Part shown: positions 52,411-61,305 of the stretch, piece after piece
Layout of the letters: every line of letters starts with the position of its first letter
Position numbering within the stretch: the first letter of the stretch is position 1
Assembly: GCA_031409955.1 (NCBI GenBank)
Contig: JANNYF010000112.1
Coordinates: 30,366-94,365 of the forward strand
Reading direction: 5' to 3'
Origin: JAFDVL01 sp031409955
Lineage (GTDB): Bacteria > Acidobacteriota > Blastocatellia > RBC074
DNA: 64,000 nt
Translations under genes and position numbers: made by a program
Notes under the pieces: generated by a model
What the model saw: only the letters and a program-made list of their open reading frames with translations
Databases searched by the model: none
What the model was told of the DNA's origin: nothing

Positions 52411-54450
52411 CTACTTTATTGCCGCCTCGAATTTCAAGACAAAATCTTTGGCGCGTTGGCAATTCGTCAAGGTCAGCGCCTGATTCGCAGCTTCGGCTGC
52501 GCGGCGCAATGTCACGCGTTCATTCGCAGCCCACGCCATCGGCTTCGTGGGCTGCTCGTCTGACTCATCGTCCGGCACTGCACGCGCGAGCAGCCAGTAT
52601 TTGCCGGGCGCAAGATGGCTCAGCGCAAAACTTCCATCGCGTGTCAGGACTTCGTGGTAGTGCAGCACGTCGGATGCCGCTTCCGCTTCCGCAGGCACGA
52701 GATGCACACGCAACCGCGTCGGCAGTTTACCGGCGACGCGCCCACTTAAGCCCGCCGCGCCTTCAGCCATTGTGAGCGTGACGCCCGTGAGCTTTTCGCC
52801 GCCTTTCAAAGTGAGGCCCGACGCGGCGAGGCTCGGCGCTGTAGTTTTCGCCACCGCCGTTTTGGTAGTCGCAGGTTTCGCGGGCGCAGTACCAGCTAGG
52901 CTCAGCGCCTTCACATACCAATGATCGCTCGGCAATTGCAGATTCAGGCGATAGCGCCCCGCCTCCAAATCGCGCACCACAAATTCGCCTTTCTCATTCG
53001 GCGTCGCGTCTTGTACCAGTAAAGCCAACGCGCCGCGCCGCACTTCTTTGTCTGCACGCTGCGGCAGCAAGAGCAGTTCTTCCAGGTCGCCGCGCCGTGT
53101 GATTTGGCAATCGGCCTTCGCCAACTTTTCCAACACCACACGACCAGCGATGGAACTCAGCGCCACCAATCGCAATTCAAGTCCCGTCACATCGCCGCCG
53201 CGCACCGTCACGCGCCGCGGAGCCGAAGCCAAACTATCGGCAGTGACGCGCTGCCCCAGACTCACGACGCGTTGCAACGCCGTAAGGTCGTATTCGCCAT
53301 CGGGCACGCCATACATTGCAAAGCCGCTGCTGGAAGCCAGATTGACGTTGGCAGAGCCGACGCGATTCCCCGTGCCAGCCTGCAATAACTCAACCATCAA
53401 AACATTCATCAACCCCGCTCCATTATCTGCTGCGCCAGCAATCGTGCCGCTGACTGCGTGTCCGAATTCGCCGCGATGTCGAAGGTCTAGGCCTTGCACT
53501 TCCAGTCCAGCAGACACTGAGACCTCCTGCGCGGTGTCACGTGTGGCAGATGGATAGTAAGTCGGGATTTCACGCGAGCCACTAAGCGCGGAGAACATAT
53601 CACCGGCTCCGTTCGTGTAGGCGACGTAAGAACCTGCGGGCAAACCGTAGAGACGATACACGCCGCGATCATCGCTCCAGCCGGGTCGTCCGTTCACGAC
53701 TTCATTGATGGCACGCCCGTCGGCATCGCGCACACGCGCGACCCACACCTGCGCACCGACCAGCAGCTGGCCTGCCGCATCGAGAACTTTGCCTGTCACC
53801 GCGCCGCCTTTGACCATCGTGATGGTGACGCTATCGCCGATGCGATAACGTTGCGTTGTGTTGACTGTCATCGCCTCCAACATGCTGCCTTGTGAAGAGA
53901 CAAAGCCCGGCACGGAAGCCGTTACGATGTAGGCTGCGGCGGGCAAATTTTGAAGCTTGAAGTTGCCTTCTTCGTCGGTCGTACCGGAACGGTTACTCAT
54001 CACTCCGTTCATCGCCATCGCCAGCACCATCGCACCTTCGAGCGGTTGTCCATCTTCACCCAACACACGCCCCGTGATGGAGCCGCGTTTGCCCGTGGTG
54101 ACTTTGCTGTCACTGGGGGCAGGAGCAACGGCAGGCGGCAGCGGCACTTGAGCGAACGCAATCGCAGCCAGACAAACCATCGCCAGCAACGCGAGCAGTG
54201 ATGACCGCAGGCCTGGCGACCGCAGGCCTGGGAGCGCAGGCGTCCCGCCTGCTGCGAGCGCGTGTAACGCCGCTCGCAATCGTGGTGAGGAAATCGCTTT
54301 TTCTTTAGCGTGTTCCCTGACAAAGCATGCGAGCATCGCTTCGCTCGCTCGCAGCTGGCGACACGCCTGCGCTCCCAGGCGCTTCGCGTCTCCCAGTCCT
54401 GCGGTGGCTCCCAGTCCTGCGGTGGCTAGGCTTTTCATCTTGCTGTTCAT
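52411..54450 (-). CDS. Secreted carboxypeptidase-regulatory-like protein, type B, with in-frame palindromic element
   Basis: 679 residues. The ATG overlaps the stop of the upstream type A gene (54447-54450, ATGA), with AGGAGGGG upstream. The first about 80 residues (RLGAQACRQLRASEA .. LHALAAGGTPALPG) are encoded by a palindromic repeat at 54226-54380; only after it comes a signal-like helix (SLLALLAMVCLAAIAFAQ). Regulatory-like repeats follow: SITGRVLGEDGQPLEGAMV, VTGKVLDAAGQLL, SDDRGVYRLYGLPAGSYVAY. The C-terminus has the type B hallmarks HLAPGKYWLLARAVPDDESDE and NCQRAKDFVL, with the two conserved Cys. Export is uncertain because the signal is internal. Confidence 0.85.
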   Translation of the reverse strand: MNSKMKSLATAGLGATAGLGDAKRLGAQACRQLRASEAMLACFVREHAKEKAISSPRLRAALHALAAGGTPALPGLRSPGLRSSLLALLAMVCLAAIAFAQVPLPPAVAPAPSDSKVTTGKRGSITGRVLGEDGQPLEGAMVLAMAMNGVMSNRSGTTDEEGNFKLQNLPAAAYIVTASVPGFVSSQGSMLEAMTVNTTQRYRIGDSVTITMVKGGAVTGKVLDAAGQLLVGAQVWVARVRDADGRAINEVVNGRPGWSDDRGVYRLYGLPAGSYVAYTNGAGDMFSALSGSREIPTYYPSATRDTAQEVSVSAGLEVQGLDLRHRGEFGHAVSGTIAGAADNGAGLMNVLMVELLQAGTGNRVGSANVNLASSSGFAMYGVPDGEYDLTALQRVVSLGQRVTADSLASAPRRVTVRGGDVTGLELRLVALSSIAGRVVLEKLAKADCQITRRGDLEELLLLPQRADKEVRRGALALLVQDATPNEKGEFVVRDLEAGRYRLNLQLPSDHWYVKALSLAGTAPAKPATTKTAVAKTTAPSLAASGLTLKGGEKLTGVTLTMAEGAAGLSGRVAGKLPTRLRVHLVPAEAEAASDVLHYHEVLTRDGSFALSHLAPGKYWLLARAVPDDESDEQPTKPMAWAANERVTLRRAAEAANQALTLTNCQRAKDFVLKFEAAIK
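54226..54380. repeat. Palindromic element inside a type B gene (copy 1)
   Basis: 33-base arms GCCTGGGAGCGCAGG.. (54226-54258) and ..CCTGCGCTCCCAGGC (54348-54380) pair with three mismatches. On the minus strand it is an open frame of the type B gene. A second copy with a perfect stem lies at 57908-58062 in the other type B gene of the cluster. Confidence 0.88.
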
Positions 54451-56168
54451 TGTTGCCCCTCCTTCTTCTCGCCCAAATCCAGCGTGATGGTGACAGGCGT
54501 TTCGCCCGCGCCCACCATTACTTTCTGACGCACAGGACGCGGCATTGAGCCGCTTGATGTAGGCGGAGACACGATCACATACTCGCTAAGCGGAGATAGC
54601 ACCAGTTCATACTCGCCAGGCGCAAGACCTTCCAGCACGAATTTGCCACGCGCATCTACTTGCGCGGGTCGTGTGCCGCCTCTGGAAGAGGCGCTTATTC
54701 GACGCGCCGAAACCACCCACCGCGCATCGGGCGGCAGCGTTCCGTTGACCACATTGACCTGTCCGCGCACGACGCTGGCCCCATACAACATCACAACTCT
54801 GATCCCCGTGAGTTGCTCGCCTGTCGTTAGTTCAAGCGAGCCGGAAATTTCTACGCCATCTCGTTCAATGCGCCCGACCATCAACGGCGTCGTGCCGCCC
54901 GAAACAAATGGGTTGATACGATTCTTTCCCGGTCGCACGCCAACGATGCGAAAGGTGCCATCGGGATTGGTCGAGCGGTTGTTACTAAAATTGAGGGTCG
55001 GCATTGACGGTCCTGACGTTTCTGGGTTTGCCGACACACGCACATCTATCACGCGTTTGAGAATGGCCGGATCCGTCGCGCCTTCAATCACCACCACGCC
55101 GCTGATGCTCCCGCCGCGATTGGCCTTGAGTTCCAAACCTTCGGCATCGTTGTCGTGAATCTCAAACAGCAACGGGTCGCTGTAATATTCGCTCACGGTT
55201 TCCATCGCCTGCATCGTCGCGGCATATTTGCCGGGCAGCAATCCTTGCAGCACGAATTCCCCCTGCGCATTCGTGCGTTCCTGCGTCAAGCCCATCGCGC
55301 CGATGGATGTCGGGTCATTGCTGACAGGTCGGTATGACAGCGCCATGCCCACGAGTGGCGCGCCCGTGCTGGCATCAATGATGCGGCCTCGCGCTTCGTA
55401 CGATTTTTCGGGTTTGGGCAACTTGATGTCTATGTCAGTGACTTCGCCGCCTTCGGTAACTTCGATGACTTTGGCTTCTTTTTCGGTGCGAGCGTTGGGA
55501 TAAAAGGTGAGCGGGTAATATTTGCCGGTGCGCCCGATCATGATCGTGCCTGCCCCTGCGCCTTCGCCCACGCTCAAAGTGTAAAGCCCGGCTTGCAAAC
55601 CAAAGAGCCGATACATGCCGCGATCATCGGTCTCGAACATAAAATAATTCGACGCAGAAAACAGCAACGCAGCCGTGTTGCCCTGCGCCCCAGCCCGCCG
55701 CAAATTCACGCGTTGCTGAATCACGGGGCGATCCAGATGATCGGTGATCTTGCCCGTGATGACGCCGCCTTTCACCAGCGTGAAATCCATGCCTTCGAGT
55801 TGCTCGCCATCGCCAATGTTGACGGACTTGCCGGTGCGCCCCGACATTCCTTCGACGGGCAACACATACGCCATCGCACGCGGCGAGACCAGATATTGTC
55901 CCGCCGCAATGCCGACCAAACGATAGCGTCCGTCGTTATCCGTTTTCGCACTCACCGGGCGACGCGCTGAAGCTTGCGCAAGGCCCAGCGTCAGCGTTGA
56001 GTTTTCCAAAGCCACGGTCACACCGGGCAGCGGTTGCTTATCGAACGTGATGCGCCCAGAGATAGAAGCTATCGAAGCCGTCGCGGGCTTTTCTGTTTGG
56101 GCGAATAGAACATTGGTGACACTGCTGCACAAAATCGTGCAGAGCAAAAAGCGAGCGAGTCGGGTCAT
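54447..56168 (-). CDS. Secreted carboxypeptidase-regulatory-like protein, type A
   Basis: 573 residues. Signal peptide (ending SVTNVLFAQ) then the type A repeat order: SISGRITFDKQPLPGVTVAL, DNDGRYRLVGIAAGQYLV, LVKGGVITGKITDHLDRPVI, TDDRGMYRLFGLQAGLYTL, ARGRIIDASTGAPLVGMAL, SDPLLFEIHDNDAEGLELK, VVIEGATDPAIL. It lies between two type B genes: 26 bases after 56195, and overlapping 52411. No anchor is visible. Confidence 0.85.
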   Translation of the reverse strand: MTRLARFLLCTILCSSVTNVLFAQTEKPATASIASISGRITFDKQPLPGVTVALENSTLTLGLAQASARRPVSAKTDNDGRYRLVGIAAGQYLVSPRAMAYVLPVEGMSGRTGKSVNIGDGEQLEGMDFTLVKGGVITGKITDHLDRPVIQQRVNLRRAGAQGNTAALLFSASNYFMFETDDRGMYRLFGLQAGLYTLSVGEGAGAGTIMIGRTGKYYPLTFYPNARTEKEAKVIEVTEGGEVTDIDIKLPKPEKSYEARGRIIDASTGAPLVGMALSYRPVSNDPTSIGAMGLTQERTNAQGEFVLQGLLPGKYAATMQAMETVSEYYSDPLLFEIHDNDAEGLELKANRGGSISGVVVIEGATDPAILKRVIDVRVSANPETSGPSMPTLNFSNNRSTNPDGTFRIVGVRPGKNRINPFVSGGTTPLMVGRIERDGVEISGSLELTTGEQLTGIRVVMLYGASVVRGQVNVVNGTLPPDARWVVSARRISASSRGGTRPAQVDARGKFVLEGLAPGEYELVLSPLSEYVIVSPPTSSGSMPRPVRQKVMVGAGETPVTITLDLGEKKEGQQ

Positions 56169-56194
56169 GGCTATACCTCCAAGCTGAAGCGAGT

Positions 56195-58114
56195 TTACTT
56201 TCCAACAGTGCTGCTAAAGACGAGCGTATGATCCTTCACGCGCTGGCAGGTCGTCAAGACAACCGTATGGTTGGCGGCTTCCGCTTCGCGGCGCAGTTTG
56301 ACGCGGGCTTCCGTGTCCCATGCGACAGGCTTTGCGGGTCGCTCATCGGATTCATCATCGGGTACGAAGCGCGTGAGCAGCCAGTATTTACCGGGCGCGA
56401 GATGCGTGAACGTGAAGGCACCTTCGCTCTTGGCTACAACCTCGGTGTAGCGCAACACGTCGTCGTCTTTTTCTGCGGGAACCAAATGCACGCGCAATCG
56501 TGGAGGCAAGTTCTTCCCGTCAATACGCCCCCGCAATTCTGCTGCGCCTTCGGCAATCGTCAGCATCAAACCTGTCAGCTTTTCGCCTGCTTTCAGATCA
56601 AGGCCTTGCCGCGCAACGTCCCACGGTTTTGCCGGAGGTGTTTTCGCCGTCGTAGGCTTTGCGGTCCAGGTCATGGCTTTCAGATACCAATGCTCGCTCG
56701 GCAGTTTTGCAGCAAGGCGATAGCGCCCGACCAGCAAATCCTGCCACGCGAATTCACTCTTTTCATCGGGCGCAGTTTCGGCGTTTCCAATTGTGCGCGT
56801 ATCCGCCTCATCGCGTTGTAACGTGAGGCTGATTTCCTCCAACATGCCGCGTCGGGTGATGACGCAATCTTGCTTGTCACTCGGTTCCAACACGATGCGT
56901 CCGGCGATAGAAGCCAGTGGGAGCAGCTTCAATTCAATGCCTGTTACGTCGCTGCTTTTCACGCTGATTTTGCGCGGCGCTGAGGCAGTAGATTCTTCGC
57001 CTGATGCCCGGTTGAAAAGTTGCCGACGCGCTGAGAGTTCGTATTCGCCTTCCGCCAGGCCATAAAATGCAAACGCGTTCTTGCCCGTAGACCGCGGATT
57101 CACGTACATCTGCGCCACCGATGCGCCCGTGGCAGCTTGCGTCAACTGCACATTGATGCCAGAGCTATTATCAGTTTTGGCTTCAACCAACCCGGAAAAA
57201 AAGCCACTGACGACCAGGCCACGTTCGCCGCGATGCCGAATGTCTATGCCTGTCACAGCAACTGCGGTGCTGACGGAAACTTCCTGCGCCGTGTCACGCG
57301 TCGAAGCCGGATGATACGTCGGCGCTTCTTTGATTCCATCGTCGTAATACGCGCCATAACCGCCGTTCGTGTACACCACATACGATCCCGCCTGTAATCC
57401 GTAAATGCGATACACGCCGCGATCATCGGACATCGCGTCGCGGGATACCGACACACCACTCGAACGCCCCGCCTCATCGCGCACACGTTGTGCATTCACG
57501 GTCGCGCCGACCAAGGGTTGCCCCGCGCTGTCATAGACTTTGCCCGTAATCGCGCCGCCTTTGATCATCGTGATCGTCACGGATTCGCCAACTCGATACC
57601 GTTGTGTGAGGCTCTCGCGCGATGCAGGCACATAGCCATTCACCTGAGCATTGATGCGATAGCTTCCTGTCGGCAGATCATTCACCCTGAAATTGCCTTC
57701 TTCATCGGTTGCCGCAGGACGACTAATGGAGCGGTCACCCGTGGCGCGAAACAGATACACGCCCACGCCCACCAGCGGCTGTCCATCGTCGGCGATGACT
57801 TTGCCAGTGATAGCGCCGCGCTTGTTGTCGGCAGCAGGTTTGGATTCAGGCGTTGTTTGCGCAAATGACGGCACAGTCAAAAATATCAACGCGAGCAATA
57901 ACCGCAGGCCTGGGAGCGCAGGCGTCCCGCCTGCTGCGAGCGCGTGCAACGACGCTCGCATTCGTGGTGGGAAAATCGCTTTCTCTTCAGCGTTTTCCCT
58001 GACAACGTGTGCGAGTATCGCTTCGCTCACTCGCAGCAGGCGGGACGCCTGCGCTCCCAGGCGCTTCGCGTCGCCCAAACCTACAGTGATCGTCTCATTC
58101 ATGCTGGTCTTCAT
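56195..58114 (-). CDS. Secreted carboxypeptidase-regulatory-like protein, type B, with in-frame palindromic element
   Basis: 639 residues. The ATG overlaps the stop of the upstream type A gene (ATGA, 58111-58114), with AAAGGGGC upstream. The N-terminal extension (GLGDAKRLGAQASRLLRVSE .. LHALAAGGTPALPGLR) is encoded by the palindrome at 57908-58062. A signal-type helix (LLLALIFLTVPSFAQ) follows the element. Repeats: AITGKVIADDGQPLVGVGVY, ITGKVYDSAGQPLVGATVN, SDDRGVYRIYGLQAGSYVVY. The C-terminus has HLAPGKYWLLTRFVPDDESDE and TCQRVKDHTL, with conserved Cys also at DCVITRRG. Confidence 0.85.
   Translation of the reverse strand: MKTSMNETITVGLGDAKRLGAQASRLLRVSEAILAHVVRENAEEKAIFPPRMRASLHALAAGGTPALPGLRLLLALIFLTVPSFAQTTPESKPAADNKRGAITGKVIADDGQPLVGVGVYLFRATGDRSISRPAATDEEGNFRVNDLPTGSYRINAQVNGYVPASRESLTQRYRVGESVTITMIKGGAITGKVYDSAGQPLVGATVNAQRVRDEAGRSSGVSVSRDAMSDDRGVYRIYGLQAGSYVVYTNGGYGAYYDDGIKEAPTYHPASTRDTAQEVSVSTAVAVTGIDIRHRGERGLVVSGFFSGLVEAKTDNSSGINVQLTQAATGASVAQMYVNPRSTGKNAFAFYGLAEGEYELSARRQLFNRASGEESTASAPRKISVKSSDVTGIELKLLPLASIAGRIVLEPSDKQDCVITRRGMLEEISLTLQRDEADTRTIGNAETAPDEKSEFAWQDLLVGRYRLAAKLPSEHWYLKAMTWTAKPTTAKTPPAKPWDVARQGLDLKAGEKLTGLMLTIAEGAAELRGRIDGKNLPPRLRVHLVPAEKDDDVLRYTEVVAKSEGAFTFTHLAPGKYWLLTRFVPDDESDERPAKPVAWDTEARVKLRREAEAANHTVVLTTCQRVKDHTLVFSSTVGK
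57908..58062. repeat. Palindromic element inside a type B gene (copy 2, perfect 33-base arms)
   Basis: GCCTGGGAGCGCAGGCGTCC.. (57908-57940) is the exact complement of 58030-58062. The loop is about 89 bases, so the unit is 155 bases, the same as copy 1. Read on the minus strand it contributes about 52 codons to the type B gene. Confidence 0.92.
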
Positions 58115-59742
58115 TGCTGCCCCTTTGCATTCACATCAAACGTTAAAGTAACCAATGTTTCGCCCGCATTGACTGTCACTTTTTGCATCGGCACAGGCCG
58201 CGCGTGGGTCGTCGAAGTACCGGACACAACGGATTGCGAAAGGGACAGCGAATATTCGCCCGGCGCTAAATTCTCCAGCACGAAGCGCCCGCGCGCGTCT
58301 ACCGGAGCCGAACGATTGGAACCTTGCCCGGCGTGATTCACCCACACAAACAACTGCGTGTTGGGTGGCAAAGTGCCGATGACTTTCACCTCCCCGCGAA
58401 TCGCGCCGGAGCCATACACCATCACAATTTTCACACCGCTGACTTGTTCAGTGCCGGTCAATTCAAGGCCTTCGCGCAGCGGCACGCCCTCGCGCTCCAC
58501 GCGCACCAGCATTAACGGCGAGCCATCGGAAACATAGGTCGAAAGCTGCGCGTTGCCCGGACGCAAGCCCGACAAGCGAAAGCTGCCATCAGGATTGGCT
58601 GCTGCCGAATTGCCGGGCGCTTGTAACGTTTTGGCTTCGATGCTGGCGCTAACACGCACACGCGGCAAAAGCTTGAGAACGGCAGGATCAGTCGCACCTT
58701 CGATCACAACTATCCCGCTGATGACCGCGCCGCGATAGGCTTTGACTTCCAATCCTTCGACATCGTGATCGGTCACTTCAAAGATAGTGGGATCGCTGTA
58801 ATATTCTTTGGCAGCTTCGGCCACGGGAAACACAGCGTAGCGGCCCGGCGTCAACCCGCGCAGCCCAAACTCCCCATTGGCATTCGTGAGATCACCGGTA
58901 TAACCATAGCCGTTAATATTTTCCCGCCCCTTCATCAAGGCTCCGTGCGCTACATTCAAACCGGGCAGCGGCGCGTTTGTGTTGCCATCCATGACGCGGC
59001 CTTTGACTTCATAAGTTTTTTCGGGCGCACGGACTTTGAAATCAATCTCGGTGACTTCCCCGCCTTCGGTCAATTCGATAATCTTGGCTTCGGCTTCGTC
59101 CGTTACGCCGGGGTAATAGGTTAAGCGATAATAACCGCCCGCGCGCCCAATCGTGATGGAGCCATCCTTGCCACCTTCTCCTAACCCAACTCTGTAACGC
59201 CCCGCAGACAAGCCGAACAAGCGATACGTGCCGCGATCATCGGTGTTGTACATGCGATAATTGCCGGTCCGAAACGAAGTCGCTTTGTTTTGCTCATCAA
59301 GCCGTTCCAACCGCACGTCCTGCCCAATCACCGCGCGCCCAGTGTAATCGGTAATCGTGCCCGTCATCACACCGCCTTTGACCAACGCGAAATCCAATCC
59401 TTCCAGCGCTTCGCCGTCGCTGATCGTCACCGTTTTGCCGGGACGATACGTCGCGCCATCGTACGGAATCGGATACGCCAGCGCACGCGGCGAAACGCTG
59501 TATTGTCCCGCCGCAATGCCCGTCAACCGGTAACGCCCATCAGTATCGGTTTTCGCGGAGAGAGGCGGTGCTTGTGCATTGGAAACGCGGCGCACACTCT
59601 CCAGCGTTACCATCACGCCGGGCAACGGTTGTTCTTTGAACGTGAGGCGTCCAGTGATGGAAGCTGTGCCAAGTGATTGCGGGGTTTGTGCAAACGTGGC
59701 GCTGAGCAGTAACAACCAGAAACCGAACACGCGAATGACCAT
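58111..59742 (-). CDS. Secreted carboxypeptidase-regulatory-like protein, type A
   Basis: 543 residues. Signal peptide (ending LLLLSATFAQ) then the type A order: SITGRLTFKEQPLPGVMVTL, DTDGRYRLTGIAAGQYSV, LVKGGVMTGTITDYTGRAVI, TDDRGTYRLFGLSAGRYRV, VKGRVMDGNTNAPLPGLNV, SDPTIFEVTDHDVEGLEVK, VVIEGATDPAVL. First gene of the four-gene A-B-A-B cluster. It is divergent from the ceramidase-like gene at 59889. Its stop overlaps the next start. Confidence 0.85.
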   Translation of the reverse strand: MVIRVFGFWLLLLSATFAQTPQSLGTASITGRLTFKEQPLPGVMVTLESVRRVSNAQAPPLSAKTDTDGRYRLTGIAAGQYSVSPRALAYPIPYDGATYRPGKTVTISDGEALEGLDFALVKGGVMTGTITDYTGRAVIGQDVRLERLDEQNKATSFRTGNYRMYNTDDRGTYRLFGLSAGRYRVGLGEGGKDGSITIGRAGGYYRLTYYPGVTDEAEAKIIELTEGGEVTEIDFKVRAPEKTYEVKGRVMDGNTNAPLPGLNVAHGALMKGRENINGYGYTGDLTNANGEFGLRGLTPGRYAVFPVAEAAKEYYSDPTIFEVTDHDVEGLEVKAYRGAVISGIVVIEGATDPAVLKLLPRVRVSASIEAKTLQAPGNSAAANPDGSFRLSGLRPGNAQLSTYVSDGSPLMLVRVEREGVPLREGLELTGTEQVSGVKIVMVYGSGAIRGEVKVIGTLPPNTQLFVWVNHAGQGSNRSAPVDARGRFVLENLAPGEYSLSLSQSVVSGTSTTHARPVPMQKVTVNAGETLVTLTFDVNAKGQQ

Positions 59743-59888
59743 AAAGATTCTCCCGTATGACTGAAACCGCGAACGACGCGTTTGCGGCTGAGACGTTTCG
59801 CTGTACTATTTGCAACCTAATTGAAAGTGGACGCTGGGTTCCACGCTCGGCGAATCAAATTGTTTCGTTACTTGGATCGGTAAACAAG

Positions 59889-61187
59889 ATGCGACTATTA
59901 TCTGCACGATGCTGGCTGCTGACAACTGTTCTCTGCGTTTTCACGCTACAACTCAGCGCCCAGACGAATTTCCAAGTCGGGGCCGCGCGCCGCGACATTA
60001 CGCCGACGGAAGCCTTGCCAATGTGGGGCTACGGCGACCGCCACGACGCATTGTCCGATGGCAAGCTGGATTCGTTGTATGCAGCGGCGGTCGTCATCAA
60101 AGCGGGCGACAGCAAAATGGCGATTGTCGGCTTGGATTTGGGAAGATCGCCGAATGAAAAGTACCTGCAACGCATTCGCCAACGCATCAAATCCGAGGCG
60201 GGCATTGAGCATTCATTCATCGCTGGCTCGCACACGCATCACGGCCCCGTGCTGGAATTGAGCGATGAAGACGGCAAAGGCAAAGGCCGATTTGACGGGG
60301 CGTTGCGCTACTACCAGCAACTTGAAGACGGCATTGTTGCCGCGATTGTCGAAGCGAATTCCAAACTCGTTCCCGCAAAATTGGCGAGCGGGATTTTCAA
60401 ACTCGACGGCTTCAATCGCAATCGCCACACGAAGATTGAACCCAAACCTGTTGACCGCGATTTCGGCTTGTTGCGCTTCGACGATGCGGCGGGCAAAGCG
60501 ATTGCTGTGCTGGTGAATTACACGGCACATCCGACTTCGATTCCATCTTCGGTGCGCAAATATTCAGCGGATTTTGTCGGCGCGATGAAGGCGACAATTG
60601 AGAAAGGAACGGGCGCGACGGCGATTTTTATGCAAGGCGCATCGGGCGATCAATCTACGGATCGGAAGGACAAAGATCATCAGGCTTACGGGCAAGCATT
60701 GGGGCAGGAAGCCTTGCAGTTTCTGGCGGGAATGAAAGCCAGCGACGTTTCGACTCCTTCGTTGCAAATGCGCGAAGAGCGCTTCAAATTTGGCGCGCGC
60801 ACAGATTTTGCGAACCCGCTCATCAAGCAAGCGTTCGCCAAAGCCTTCTTTCCCGAATTGATTCCAAACTACATTGACGAATACGCGGACGGCGTGCGAC
60901 CACGATTGACGGTTGCGTTGCTGAACAATGAAATCGCACTCGTCGGCGCGTCCGGCGAATTCTTTGCCAATCACGCGATTCGCTTGAAAGAACGTGCGCG
61001 CGGCGTGCAAGTGTTTTTCTTTGGCTACTGCAACGGCTATCATCAGTACTTCCCAACGATAGAAGCGGTGGCAGAAGGCGGCTACGGCGCAGACAATGCG
61101 GTGTCGCCTGTTGAAGTCGGCGCAGGCGAAAAGATGATGAATACGGCGTTGTTGTGGCTGTATCAAATGCGGGGAAAGATCAAATGA
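59889..61187 (+). CDS. Neutral/alkaline ceramidase-like hydrolase
   Basis: About 432 residues with a signal peptide (ending TLQLSAQ; ATG 59889 chosen). Family sequences of neutral ceramidases: FQVGAARRDITP, MWGYGDRHD, SFIAGSHTHHGPVLE (the zinc His pair), FGLLRFDDAAGKAIAVLVNY, AHPTS, FMQGASGDQS and FFFGYCNGYHQYFPT. The protein is shorter than classical ceramidases (about 650) and lacks the C-terminal Ig-like domain, so I call it ceramidase-like. It could act on other amide lipids. Probably periplasmic. Confidence 0.85.
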   Translation: MRLLSARCWLLTTVLCVFTLQLSAQTNFQVGAARRDITPTEALPMWGYGDRHDALSDGKLDSLYAAAVVIKAGDSKMAIVGLDLGRSPNEKYLQRIRQRIKSEAGIEHSFIAGSHTHHGPVLELSDEDGKGKGRFDGALRYYQQLEDGIVAAIVEANSKLVPAKLASGIFKLDGFNRNRHTKIEPKPVDRDFGLLRFDDAAGKAIAVLVNYTAHPTSIPSSVRKYSADFVGAMKATIEKGTGATAIFMQGASGDQSTDRKDKDHQAYGQALGQEALQFLAGMKASDVSTPSLQMREERFKFGARTDFANPLIKQAFAKAFFPELIPNYIDEYADGVRPRLTVALLNNEIALVGASGEFFANHAIRLKERARGVQVFFFGYCNGYHQYFPTIEAVAEGGYGADNAVSPVEVGAGEKMMNTALLWLYQMRGKIK

Positions 61188-61192
61188 AAACT

Positions 61193-61290
61193 GTTGCGCG
61201 AACTGTTAGTTTGCGTCGTTGTTAGCTGAGCGCTTAGTTGAAAACCAAAGTGTCCCCCCGCAAGCAACGCAAACTAACAGTTCGCGCAAC
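61193..61290. repeat. Perfect 24-base inverted repeat upstream of the BMC gene
   Basis: GTTGCGCGAACTGTTAGTTT.. (61193-61216) is the exact complement of 61267-61290. The loop is 50 bases. It lies between the ceramidase stop and the BMC start. No T-tract follows it, so it is not an ordinary terminator. Confidence 0.88.
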
Positions 61291-61305
61291 ATTGGTTGAA
61301 AATCT

